In this document: positions 1 through 7,071 of the stretch, piece by piece
Layout of the letters: each line of letters begins with the position of its first letter
Numbering within the stretch: position 1 is the first letter of the stretch
Virus record (IMG/VR): IMGVR_UViG_3300011115_000152
Span: 1-24,855 of that record
Strand: one strand, 5' to 3'
DNA from: a virus
Length of the DNA: 24,855 nucleotides
Notes under the pieces: model-generated
Told to the model about the DNA's origin: nothing
What the model saw: only the letters and a program-made list of their open reading frames with translations
The model's database searches: none
Program-made: the position numbers and the translations under genes

Positions 1-477
1 CAGTACTTTGATATTGAACGCCAAGAGCGTGAACTTCTTGCTAATGAAGGAAGTATTCCAGAGCGTCGTGCGATTATTAAGCGTTCAACTAATGCTCGTC
101 AGCAAATTAAAAATGCTAACCCATTGCTACGCCTATCTCTTGAAACAGGTGGCTTTGAAGTAGCAACTGAAGAGAACCTACTTCGTTCAGTAGAAGAGAT
201 GCTTCTTAACAAGCAAGCACCTATCTCTGCTGATACAAGACAGCGTATGGCTATAGCAACAAAGGCTGTTCGTGAGTTCATCTCATTCTCTACTGACCCA
301 GAAATGAGACTTATCTGGAACTTTACAGATGCTAAGCGTGCTAAGCGTGAGGCTATTGAAAAGGCTTTAGAGCCTTTGATTCAATTAGACCCAGCAGTTC
401 GTGAAGCAAACAGGGCTATCTTCTCATCAATTCTAGGATTCTATTCTCGTGACACGTATTCAATCGGAGGCAACTAA
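1..477 (+). CDS. C-terminal part of a large phage protein (5' end outside window)
   Basis: The reading frame is open from base 1 to the TAA at 475-477, giving 158 residues, so the gene starts upstream of the window. An apparent TTG start at 124 is only an internal codon. The visible part is hydrophilic, charged and predicted mostly helical, with many Arg/Glu residues (for example ERQERELL near the start) and no membrane segment or catalytic motif I recognise. It lies just before two probable minor virion proteins and the scaffold and capsid genes, so a structural or assembly role (portal-proximal or internal virion protein) is likely by position only. The stop overlaps the next ATG (TAATG), which suggests translational coupling. 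Confidence 0.75.
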   Translation, partial: QYFDIERQERELLANEGSIPERRAIIKRSTNARQQIKNANPLLRLSLETGGFEVATEENLLRSVEEMLLNKQAPISADTRQRMAIATKAVREFISFSTDPEMRLIWNFTDAKRAKREAIEKALEPLIQLDPAVREANRAIFSSILGFYSRDTYSIGGN

Positions 478-1679
478 TGGCTGATAACACACAGACCCTC
501 AAAGATATGGCTGAGGACTTTGGTGGAGCAAATGCCAAATACGTAGTCACACAAGATGGTAATAATTGGATTTTGAATGCAAGCGATGGAACAGGTGAAA
601 AGTTCCTTTATATTGATTCAAAGGGTGATTATAACGTTTTTAATGCAGACCAGGTTCGTCGTGCATATATGACAAATGCTGGCGGTGCTGCTGGCATAGA
701 TGCTCTTCGTACTAAGTTGTATAAAGCCAACTATATGAACGAGACAGAGTTTAAGTTCAAAGATGCTACTGCACTAAACCGAGCAATCATTGAGGCTGCT
801 CGTAACGTAAGCGTTGAGGCTGTTACTAACTATACTGATATGGCAACCCCGCTTACCCAGTCATTTGACTCATGGCTAAACAAACGTGTTGCTATGGCTG
901 GTGCATCTAGTCAGCCAGATTCAGGTATCAATCTTACTAGTCGTATGGATACCAATCAGGATATTAATGAGTTCTTTATGGAATATCTTGGTCGTAATGC
1001 AACAGAGGCTGAAAAGACTGACTACTACAACAAGGTAAATGCCGAAGAAAAGAAGGCGGTCCGTACCGTTAAGGTTGTAGGTGGCAAGCAAGTTTCCACT
1101 GGTGAGCAATTGGATGCTACTGATTACTATCGTATTCGTGCATCAGTTCTAGCACCTGTAGTTAAAGGTTCAGCAATTGAAGATGTTACCAAGGGTAACG
1201 GAAAGATTGCACAGGATGTTGCAGAACTAAAGGCTTTTGCTACCGACTATGGAATTAAACTAGATACCAAGCAGGCGCTTGACCGCATTGTTGGTGGATT
1301 AAAGCCAGGCGGAGCACTCACAACTGGTAAATTAGATGCAGAGAAGACTGCTATTCGAGAAATGTCTAAGGCATTCTATGGCAAGTTAACACCACTTATT
1401 GACCAAGGTGTAAAGATTTCAGATATTGCAAACCAGTTTGCATATTTTAAAGGACAGATGCTTGAACTTCCAGATAATGCAGTTAGTGTATTTGATGAGG
1501 ATATTCAAGCAGCACTAAGAAATGAAGGTGGAGATGGAGTTATGTCTCTTACCGATTATCAAAAGTTTTTACGTACAAATCCAAAGACAAAACAACAATG
1601 GCTAAAAACAAAGGGTGCTAAAGAAGAGGCAGCAAGTTATGCTACTCAAATTCTTAAGTCATTCGGATTGATGGCATAA
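477..1679 (+). CDS. Putative minor virion protein, 400 aa
   Basis: A complete ORF of 400 residues starts with ATG overlapping the previous stop. A clear Shine-Dalgarno GGAGG (466-470) sits 6 nt upstream. I recognise no enzyme family. The N-terminal ~60 residues look like a small beta-rich segment (VVTQDGNNWILNASDG, then FLYIDSKGDYNVF). The rest is helical and rich in Ala, Lys and Asp, with no signal peptide or transmembrane helix. It is co-directional with, and overlaps by 1 nt, the next gene, which looks similar in character. The position upstream of scaffold and capsid suggests a minor head, internal or tail-associated protein. This is inference from context. Confidence 0.6.
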   Translation: MADNTQTLKDMAEDFGGANAKYVVTQDGNNWILNASDGTGEKFLYIDSKGDYNVFNADQVRRAYMTNAGGAAGIDALRTKLYKANYMNETEFKFKDATALNRAIIEAARNVSVEAVTNYTDMATPLTQSFDSWLNKRVAMAGASSQPDSGINLTSRMDTNQDINEFFMEYLGRNATEAEKTDYYNKVNAEEKKAVRTVKVVGGKQVSTGEQLDATDYYRIRASVLAPVVKGSAIEDVTKGNGKIAQDVAELKAFATDYGIKLDTKQALDRIVGGLKPGGALTTGKLDAEKTAIREMSKAFYGKLTPLIDQGVKISDIANQFAYFKGQMLELPDNAVSVFDEDIQAALRNEGGDGVMSLTDYQKFLRTNPKTKQQWLKTKGAKEEAASYATQILKSFGLMA

Positions 1680-2950
1680 TGAGAATATCTGCTAATTTAA
1701 TAGATGGTGGCGGTTCAGACACACCTAAAAAAATTGATACACCCACTTCAACTGTTACTAGACCTTCAATTTATGCAAGAGGTGGCAGAATTGATTCTGC
1801 TGGTAATTACAATGCATTCAATCCAGAAATGGTTGGTATGACTTCTGGCACAAGTACATCAAAGTCAGGGTCAGAAAATAAAACAACTGGTTGGGTAAAG
1901 GCTGGTACAGTTCAGACTGCTTCTGGTCCAGTTGATGTAGATGCAAATGGAAAAGCCCAAGATGGTTCTACTCCAGTTGCTGTTACTACCAATGAGGGCG
2001 GAGATGATACTCCAATTACTCTTGTTGATACTACATTAGATGATTATGGCAATACAATTGGTATATATTCAGATAGTTCTACAAAAGTTTTAATTAAGTC
2101 TGGTAAGAAGTACCGCTCTACTGTAGATGAAGATGCTTATGCAATTCTAAAAAAGACATTAGAAGATTATGATTTACCAGAGTTTGTTCCAATTATTCAA
2201 GGTTACATGGATAGAGGTATTGGTTCAGAGCAAGCATTACTTGAAATACGCAAAGACCCTGTATATGCAAAACGATTTGAAGGTAATGAAAATCGCAAGA
2301 AGTCTGGGCTTAATGCTATATCAGAGGCTGCATATCTTGAATTAGAAAATTCTTATTCTGAAACACTTAAAGCCTATGGCCTTGCATCACAGTTTGGTGC
2401 AGATAGAAAAGCACGTCAGGCTGCAATGGCTGAAATTATTGGTGGAGATGTATCTGCTGATGAATTTAAAAGCAGAATTGATACAGTAGTTACTCGTGTA
2501 AAAAATGCTGACCCAACAATTAAGGCTACTATGGCTGGATTCTTTGGTATTAAAGACGAAGACTTGGTTTCATACTTTATTAATCCAAAAGAAAATCTAC
2601 CTAAGTTGCAAGAAAAAGTTACAGCCGCTGAGATTGGTGCAGCAGCAAAAGGCCAGAACTTAGCAACATCTGCAGAAGCGGCTACAGCATTAGCACAATT
2701 TGGTGTAGATAGAAAAGCAGCACTAGAGGGTTATCAGGCTATAGGTGAAGTACTACCTACTGCTACAAAACTTGGTGAGATTTATGGAGATAAGTACACA
2801 CAAGCAACAGCAGAACAGGAAGTATTCCAGGGTACAGCCTCTGCTAAGCGTAAGCGTCAGCAACTTGCTGAACGTGAAGTAGCCGCTTTCTCTGGCTCAT
2901 CTGGACGTATGCGTTCAGGTAGACCAATAAGCAATACAGGCCAATTCTAA
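1679..2950 (+). CDS. Putative minor virion protein, 423 aa
   Basis: The ORF of 423 residues starts at an ATG overlapping the TAA of the preceding gene. The first ~130 residues are low-complexity and rich in Ser, Thr, Gly and Asp, probably disordered. They include a segment RIDSAGNYNAFNPEMV that echoes the IDSKGDYNVFNADQV segment of the previous protein, so the two neighbours may share a short motif. The remainder is helical, and the basic C-terminus (AKRKRQQLAEREVAAF, then SGRMRSGRP) resembles the tails of minor head proteins. No catalytic motif is visible. It is followed by a 121-nt gap before the scaffold-like gene. Confidence 0.6.
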   Translation: MRISANLIDGGGSDTPKKIDTPTSTVTRPSIYARGGRIDSAGNYNAFNPEMVGMTSGTSTSKSGSENKTTGWVKAGTVQTASGPVDVDANGKAQDGSTPVAVTTNEGGDDTPITLVDTTLDDYGNTIGIYSDSSTKVLIKSGKKYRSTVDEDAYAILKKTLEDYDLPEFVPIIQGYMDRGIGSEQALLEIRKDPVYAKRFEGNENRKKSGLNAISEAAYLELENSYSETLKAYGLASQFGADRKARQAAMAEIIGGDVSADEFKSRIDTVVTRVKNADPTIKATMAGFFGIKDEDLVSYFINPKENLPKLQEKVTAAEIGAAAKGQNLATSAEAATALAQFGVDRKAALEGYQAIGEVLPTATKLGEIYGDKYTQATAEQEVFQGTASAKRKRQQLAEREVAAFSGSSGRMRSGRPISNTGQF

Positions 2951-3071
2951 GAATCCCTAGGTGGACCCACTAGCCCCACCAGGCGTATAAGACTAGGAGT
3001 AGAAGCCAGCCAGTTTCCCCGAACTGTCACTGTGGTCTGCGAACTAAACAACAATAGAAGGGTGAGGTTGC
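2951..3071 (+). promoter_or_regulatory. Structured leader upstream of scaffold/capsid genes
   Basis: This 121-nt gap is one of the longest non-coding stretches in the otherwise packed plus arm and lies just before the scaffold and capsid genes. It holds an 8-bp stem with a one-base bulge (CCT-A-GGTGG at 2956-2964 pairing with CCACCAGG at 2976-2983) and a second small stem (CAGTT 3011-3015 with AACTG 3022-3026). A TATAAG hexamer at 2986-2991 could serve as a -10 element, but no convincing -35 is present. There is no U-tract after either stem. The region may hold a promoter or an RNA element that sets capsid expression. That role is inferred. Confidence 0.35.
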
Positions 3072-3569
3072 ATGAGAAGCAACAATGACTGGGATAACGA
3101 CGACGACCTTGATTTATATCAAGATGCCAACAATGACGAGACGAATGGTATTAAAGACCTTCGTAAGGCAAAGAAGGCTGATGAGAAACGAATCAAGGAA
3201 TTAACTGAACGACTTGAAAAGTTCGAACGTCAGGAACGTGAAGGTACTGTCGCTAAAGTCCTAGAATCTAAGGGAGTCAACTCCAAGGCTGCCCGTCTAA
3301 TCCTAAAGGATTTAGATGAAGTCAATGAAGAAGCAGTGAATAACTGGCTTTTTGAAAATGGAGATATTGTCGGGTACAAACCAGAAGCAGAGCAACCTGT
3401 TGATAAGCCAAATGTGCGAGAGTTTTCTCGCCAGGATGGTGCAACACAGTTTGCTGCGACTCCCGACGTTTCAGATGAATATGTTGATATGTTACAAAAC
3501 TATGACGGAAACTCTGAAGAAGAATTACTATCCATCATTAACAGCATCGCTAATAAGATGCAAGACTAA
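3072..3569 (+). CDS. Putative capsid scaffolding protein
   Basis: This is a 165-residue acidic, hydrophilic protein immediately upstream of the major capsid gene, the usual place of the scaffold. The N-terminus is strongly acidic (DNDDDLDLYQDANNDE). A Lys/Glu-rich, heptad-like segment at about residues 28-60 (KKADEKRIKELTERLEKFE) is a probable coiled coil, as in phage scaffolds. The C-terminal part has no motif I recognise. The ATG at 3072 has AGAAGGGTGAGG upstream (GTGAGG 4 nt before the start). The gene is 17 nt from the capsid start. Assignment rests on position, size and composition, not on a sequence signature. Confidence 0.65.
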   Translation: MRSNNDWDNDDDLDLYQDANNDETNGIKDLRKAKKADEKRIKELTERLEKFERQEREGTVAKVLESKGVNSKAARLILKDLDEVNEEAVNNWLFENGDIVGYKPEAEQPVDKPNVREFSRQDGATQFAATPDVSDEYVDMLQNYDGNSEEELLSIINSIANKMQD

Positions 3570-3586
3570 GAAAGAGGTATCGCCAA

Positions 3587-4588
3587 ATGGCAGATGTCTT
3601 TACCACTACATCAAGTGGATTAGGTACTAACCTTGTAACCTTAGCATACGATAAGTTGATTGAAACCAACCTCCGCGTGTTGCCTAAGTTCCGTGAGATT
3701 GCAGACAAGAAGGTCGGCTCACTCACACACAATGGTTCTTCTATCCGCTTTCAGTTCAATAACGATATTGCTGACGTAACTGTCGCAGGAGCAACTCTCA
3801 ATGAGACAGTTGACCCAGATTCAGTTGCACTACCAGCAACATCATACATTGATATTGCACAACTTGAACTCGGACGCTCAGTGCTTCCAGTCAAGAAGAT
3901 TAACCTTATGTCAATTGCAAACATCGACCCATGGGTTGCTAACGCAATTGGCTTTAACATGACTAAGACACTTGACAACGCAATCGTTGCTAAGTTGGAT
4001 GCAGGCACAAATATCGTCCGCGTTGCAGGCGGTTCAGACGCAGTATCAAATGTCTATGAAGGCGTTGGAACAGTTGCTGCTAAGAACACAATCGCTCCTG
4101 GCGACACAATGAGTTCTGCTGCTATCCGTACTGCAGTTACCAAGATGCGTGCTGCTGGAGTTCAATACAAGGCTGCTGGAATGTTTGTTTCATACATCCA
4201 CCCAGAAGTTTCTGTAGACCTCCGCACCGAGACAGGTAACAACGTATGGCGTACACCACACGAGTACCAGAATGCTGCTCCACTTTACGGCGGAGAGACA
4301 GGTTCATGGGAAGGCGTTCGCTTCATTGAGACAGCAAATGCAACATCATCACAGTCAGGTACTGGCTCAGGTGGTTCACAGACACGTGTTTACAACACAT
4401 ATGTTGTTGGAGCACAGGCTCTTGCAGAGGCTGTATGGAAGGAACCAGGAATGGAAGTGGGCGTTGTCCAGGACCGTTTCAACCGTTTCTCACCAGCAGG
4501 ATGGTACGGAATTATCAACTGGTCGCTTTACCGCACACCAGCATTGGTTCGTATCGAGACAGCCGCATCAGGCCGTCCAAGCGCATAG
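3587..4588 (+). CDS. Major capsid protein (N4-gp56-like, HK97 fold)
   Basis: This 333-residue protein has the pattern of the N4-gp56 family of major capsid proteins found in many actinophages. The N-terminal region reads AYDKLIETNLRVLPKFREIA, followed by a basic Gly-Ser-Ser loop (NGSSIRFQF), an ND-ADVT segment, a proline/valine-rich stretch, then a conserved run around INLMSIANIDPWVANAIGFN and a Leu-Asp helix (TLDNAIVAKLD). The family forms the head shell, assembling on the scaffold encoded just upstream. AAAGAGGTATCGCC precedes the ATG (AGAGG 8 nt away). Codon choice is more C-ending (ATC, AAC, TTC) than in neighbouring genes, consistent with high expression. A strong hairpin lies 14 nt after the stop. 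Confidence 0.85.
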   Translation: MADVFTTTSSGLGTNLVTLAYDKLIETNLRVLPKFREIADKKVGSLTHNGSSIRFQFNNDIADVTVAGATLNETVDPDSVALPATSYIDIAQLELGRSVLPVKKINLMSIANIDPWVANAIGFNMTKTLDNAIVAKLDAGTNIVRVAGGSDAVSNVYEGVGTVAAKNTIAPGDTMSSAAIRTAVTKMRAAGVQYKAAGMFVSYIHPEVSVDLRTETGNNVWRTPHEYQNAAPLYGGETGSWEGVRFIETANATSSQSGTGSGGSQTRVYNTYVVGAQALAEAVWKEPGMEVGVVQDRFNRFSPAGWYGIINWSLYRTPALVRIETAASGRPSA

Positions 4589-4602
4589 TCAATAGTTTGA
4601 CG

Positions 4603-4634
4603 CTGGTGCAGGTACAGAAATGTACCTGCACTAG
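4603..4634 (+). terminator. Stable GAAA-capped hairpin after the capsid gene
   Basis: An 11-bp perfect stem (4606-4616 with 4621-4631) closes a GAAA tetraloop at 4617-4620. It extends by a G-U, a U-A and a C-G pair to 4603 and 4634, giving 14 pairs. The following sequence (AGTAAACC) has no U-run, so this is not a classic intrinsic terminator. Actinobacterial terminators often lack a U-tract, so partial termination is possible. Equally it could protect the 3' end of the capsid mRNA from exonucleases or be a processing site. It lies between the capsid stop and the GGAGG of the next gene. Confidence 0.7.
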
Positions 4635-4655
4635 AGTAAACCTATTGGAGGAACA

Positions 4656-4910
4656 ATGGCGTATAGATTTACAACACCAACAATTCTAGAAGAGATGGAA
4701 AGTGATGGCCACCCATTATTTTCTAGAATTAAAATTCCCAAAGGGATTACGGTATTAAAAGATGGTGGTGTATACACACAAGTTCGCTATCCATCTGCCG
4801 AAGAAGTAGCCGCTGCAGATATTGCATACATTGGTGGCTACTCATATGAAGTTACATTAGCAGAAAAGACTGCACTAGAAGCAGCAGGATACACAGTGGA
4901 GACGGTATGA
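4656..4910 (+). CDS. Small conserved phage protein, 84 aa, unknown
   Basis: This 84-residue protein starts at ATG 4656 behind a good Shine-Dalgarno (TTGGAGG at 4645-4651). It is soluble, mixed alpha/beta, with no cysteine or transmembrane segment. Features include a short helix (ILEEMESDGHPLF), a beta-like segment (KIPKGITVLKDGGVYTQV) and an acidic C-terminal helix (AEKTALEAAG). It comes directly after the capsid gene and hairpin, and overlaps the next ATG (ATGA at 4907-4910). Small proteins at this place can be head decoration or completion proteins, but nothing in the sequence proves that. Confidence 0.65.
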   Translation: MAYRFTTPTILEEMESDGHPLFSRIKIPKGITVLKDGGVYTQVRYPSAEEVAAADIAYIGGYSYEVTLAEKTALEAAGYTVETV

Positions 4911-5350
4911 CTTATTGCAATCATATTAGCAGGGTAAAAGAATGGGGTTTTGATGAAACCCACAACTTTAGGGTGACACAATATGACTGCCTATTATGTG
5001 GCTTAGTATCTGATAAGCCATTTAAGGATGAAGAAAATATTGATATTGACCACGTAAATTGTGACGATGATTGTTTCGGATGCAAGGCACGTAGCCTACA
5101 ACTTAATACAGGTGATGCTAATTCTAGCAAAGCAATGAGTAATAAAAAATGGAATGGCGAACTAGATGCCTACCGAGCAGCACGTGCTCAGGGTATTCAA
5201 CCTGCTGGTACATCTATGGCTCATGTTAAAGCAGCAGTTGAAGCATCAAATGCTATGGGTTCAGCCTATGATGCTGATACCGCTATAGCACCAGCACAAT
5301 CAATCAACAAGAAATCAATAGCATCACTTAGTGAAGTAGGAGCAATATAA
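4907..5350 (+). CDS. Conserved phage protein with Cys/His zinc-ribbon-like N-terminus
   Basis: This 147-residue protein has an N-terminal half rich in Cys and His: YCNH, then YDCLLCG, then HVNCDDDCFGCKARSLQLN. That arrangement suggests one or two structural zinc sites. The C-terminal half includes KWNGELDAYRAARAQGIQPAGT, a stretch that I recognise as conserved among actinophage proteins encoded next to virion genes, with no assigned function. The C-terminus is Ala/Ser-rich. The start overlaps the stop of the preceding gene by 4 nt (ATGA), and its own stop overlaps the next ATG (TAATG). Possible roles are a minor virion component or an assembly factor. Confidence 0.7.
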   Translation: MTYCNHISRVKEWGFDETHNFRVTQYDCLLCGLVSDKPFKDEENIDIDHVNCDDDCFGCKARSLQLNTGDANSSKAMSNKKWNGELDAYRAARAQGIQPAGTSMAHVKAAVEASNAMGSAYDADTAIAPAQSINKKSIASLSEVGAI

Positions 5351-5550
5351 TGCCAATGGTAGATGGTAAGAAATTCCCATATACACCAGCAGGAATTAAG
5401 GCTGCAAAGAAGGCTAATAAGAGGCACGAAAAAAACGAAGGCAAAATGGAACGTACTGTTGAGTACGGTGGAATGTTTGGCGCAAAGAAAAAAGCAGTTA
5501 AGAAGTCTGCTAAGAAGGCTATGCCCAAGAAGATGGGAAAGAAGAAGTAA
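5350..5550 (+). CDS. Small Lys-rich basic protein, 66 aa
   Basis: This is the first of six consecutive small basic proteins. The 66 residues include about 20 lysines, and the C-terminus is a Lys/Ala run (KKKAVKKSAKKAMPKKMGKKK is 21 long; its core is KKSAKKAMPKK) that resembles histone-H1 tails or protamine-like peptides. The N-terminal MPMVDGKKFPYTPAGIKAAK is a motif seen in many small phage proteins of unknown role. The frame was chosen because the ATG overlaps the previous stop (TAATG) and the stop overlaps the next ATG. The alternative frame at 5363 lacks these contacts. Nucleic acid binding is inferred from charge. Confidence 0.7.
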   Translation: MPMVDGKKFPYTPAGIKAAKKANKRHEKNEGKMERTVEYGGMFGAKKKAVKKSAKKAMPKKMGKKK

Positions 5551-5783
5551 TGGCTACTAAACCAACACCAAAGCCAACGCCTAGACCTAAGGCTGGGTTG
5601 GCTAAACCTCCACGTAAAACAACAGTTACTGTTAAGCCTAAGGTTACACCAATACCAAAGTTTACACCACCAACTCTTGCTCAATTTAAAAGTTCAGCAG
5701 CATATAAAGCAGGAGACTGGACTTACAAGCAATACGTTGATGAATTTTTAGCACAGTATAACGCTAAATATAAGAAGAAATAA
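5550..5783 (+). CDS. Small basic Pro/Lys/Thr-rich protein, 77 aa
   Basis: The N-terminal ~45 residues are a disordered Thr-Pro-Lys repeat (KPTPKPTPRPKAG, then VKPKVTPIPKF). The C-terminal ~30 residues look like a short helical module ending in Tyr/Lys (YKQYVDEFLAQYNAKYKKK). The start ATG overlaps the TAA of the upstream gene, so the two are probably translationally coupled. I know no family for it. Composition and neighbours suggest a DNA-binding or virion-associated peptide. That is inference. Confidence 0.65.
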   Translation: MATKPTPKPTPRPKAGLAKPPRKTTVTVKPKVTPIPKFTPPTLAQFKSSAAYKAGDWTYKQYVDEFLAQYNAKYKKK

Positions 5784-5784
5784 T

Positions 5785-5946
5785 ATGCCAAAGGGTATGG
5801 GCTTTAAAGCCGCACAAAAATCAATCGCCAAAAAGCAAGGCGTATCTATGAAGTCTGCTGGAGCAATTCTAGCAGCAGGTGCACGCAAGGCCAGTCCTGC
5901 TGCAAAGAAGAAAAATCCAAACCTAAAGAAAGTAAAAGGTAAATAA
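5785..5946 (+). CDS. Small Lys/Ala-rich basic protein, 53 aa
   Basis: A 53-residue ORF fills the gap between its neighbours, beginning 1 nt after one stop and ending 1 nt before the next ATG. It reads MPKGMGFKAAQKSIAKKQG, then an Ala-rich helical centre (SAGAILAAGARKASPAA), then a Lys-rich tail (KKKNPNLKKVKGK). About a quarter of its residues are Lys. Short phage proteins with this MPKGMGFKAAQ start occur widely and have no assigned function. The tight fit between flanking genes and the same composition as its neighbours support it as a real gene. Confidence 0.75.
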   Translation: MPKGMGFKAAQKSIAKKQGVSMKSAGAILAAGARKASPAAKKKNPNLKKVKGK

Positions 5947-5947
5947 A

Positions 5948-6394
5948 ATGGCAATTAAGAAATCAACACCTACACCACCAAAACCACCACGTCCTGGTGG
6001 GCCAGTACCGCCAGACACTAAATCAATAAAGATTAGTTCTGGTGTAAAAGTTCTTGGTGGAATTGACTGGATGCGTAGTATGACTGGCGAAATACGCAAA
6101 AATCTTACACCAGCACAAATGAAAGAAGCAACAGCATTGGCTGCAAGGATTAGGGCTCTTCAATCTAAAGTAGCCGCTGATAAGAAAACTAACGCAAAGA
6201 TTATTAAGAAGCAGAACAAAAAGCCTCTTGTCACAGGTCGTGGTGCAACAAAGCCTGTAACACCATCAACAATTGGTGCGCCGAAGAAGCCAGTTGTTAA
6301 AGTAAAGCCACCTAAGGGCCGTCCTGGTCTACGTGGCGGTATGGGTGGCGGAGGCGGACTCTTTGGAGGACGCGGACTTGGTGGCACACGCTAA
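5948..6394 (+). CDS. Basic Pro/Lys/Gly-rich protein, 148 aa
   Basis: The 148-residue protein has three parts. An N-terminal Pro/Lys-rich tail (PTPPKPPRPGGPVPP) is followed by a folded-looking centre at about residues 28-75 (SGVKVLGGIDWMRSMTGEIR, LTPAQMKEATALAARIRAL). A strongly basic C-terminus then runs into Gly/Arg repeats (GRPGLRGGMGGGGGLFGGRG) similar to RGG boxes that bind RNA or DNA. There is no signal peptide or membrane segment. Its stop abuts the next ATG directly (6394/6395). No family is recognised. It fits the adjoining block of basic proteins. Confidence 0.65.
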   Translation: MAIKKSTPTPPKPPRPGGPVPPDTKSIKISSGVKVLGGIDWMRSMTGEIRKNLTPAQMKEATALAARIRALQSKVAADKKTNAKIIKKQNKKPLVTGRGATKPVTPSTIGAPKKPVVKVKPPKGRPGLRGGMGGGGGLFGGRGLGGTR

Positions 6395-6673
6395 ATGATG
6401 GACCCACGACTAAAGCGAGCAGGAGTATCTGGGTTTAATAAACCAAAGCGTACGCCTAACCATCCTAAGAAGTCACACGTTGTTGTGGCTAAAGAAGGTA
6501 CAACGGTTAAGACTATTCGCTTTGGTCAGCAAGGTGTGAGCGGCTCTCCTAAAAAATCTGGAGAGTCTGCTTCATACCGCAAACGTCGCGAGTCCTTTAA
6601 GGCTCGCCATGCAAAGAATATTTCTAAAGGTAAGTTAAGCGCAGCATATTGGGCAGATAAGGTTAAGTGGTAG
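6395..6673 (+). CDS. Conserved small basic phage protein (KARHAKNI..AAYWADKVKW type), 92 aa
   Basis: The C-terminal ~35 residues (SYRKRRESFKARHAKNIS, then KLSAAYWADKVKW) form a block I recognise as widely conserved in small proteins from diverse tailed phages. The conserved Trp, Tyr and the KVKW end suggest a compact helical module that binds nucleic acid or a virion surface. The function is unknown. The N-terminus is basic and Pro-rich. The ATG directly follows the previous stop. A second ATG (6398) is the neighbouring codon, so the protein could start one residue later. Confidence 0.75.
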   Translation: MMDPRLKRAGVSGFNKPKRTPNHPKKSHVVVAKEGTTVKTIRFGQQGVSGSPKKSGESASYRKRRESFKARHAKNISKGKLSAAYWADKVKW

Positions 6674-7071
6674 CAGTGGCATATACCAAGGCAAGCACAC
6701 GCGAAAGACTTAAGAACCAGATTATGGCTGGGTCTAAAGGTGGCAAGCCTGGTCAATGGTCTGCCCGCAAAGCCCAACTGTTAGCCCAAGCCTACAAAAA
6801 GGCAGGCGGTGGCTACTCTGGCAGCAAGACTACTGCTCAAAAGTCCCTATCTAAGTGGACTAAAGAGAAGTGGACTACAAAGTCAGGCAAGCCCAGCACA
6901 CAGGGGCCAAAGGCTACTGGTGAGCGTTACCTACCTAAGAAGGCAATCGGGGCTTTATCAGCCTCTGAGTACGCTAAAACCAGTGCTGCAAAGCGGGCTG
7001 GTACTGCCAAGGGCAAGCAGTTTGTAAAACAGCCAAAGACCATAGCAAAGAAAACGGCGAGGTATAGATAG
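6667..7071 (+). CDS. Conserved basic phage protein, probable DUF5872 family, 134 aa
   Basis: The protein contains a string of conserved blocks: GSKGGKPGQWSARKAQLLA at about 22-40, SLSKWTKEKWTTKSGKPS at about 60-77, GERYLPKKAIGALS and GKQFVKQPKTIAKKTARYR at the C-terminus. I believe these match the DUF5872 family, known from phages and large DNA viruses and lacking a proven function. The family name is from memory. The start is uncertain: GTG at 6667 overlaps the previous gene by 7 nt and GTG at 6676 is 2 nt after its stop. Strong positive charge suggests DNA contact. The stop overlaps the next gene's GTG start (TAGTG). Confidence 0.75.
   Translation: MVAVAYTKASTRERLKNQIMAGSKGGKPGQWSARKAQLLAQAYKKAGGGYSGSKTTAQKSLSKWTKEKWTTKSGKPSTQGPKATGERYLPKKAIGALSASEYAKTSAAKRAGTAKGKQFVKQPKTIAKKTARYR

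Noticed and set aside
2951-3071. tRNA gene in the leader
   Set aside because: The stems do not form a cloverleaf and no T-arm or CCA-like end is present.
5363-5560. Overlapping basic ORF in the first Lys-rich gene
   Set aside because: It is a shifted reading of the same Lys-rich DNA and lacks the TAATG coupling that supports the 5350-5550 frame.
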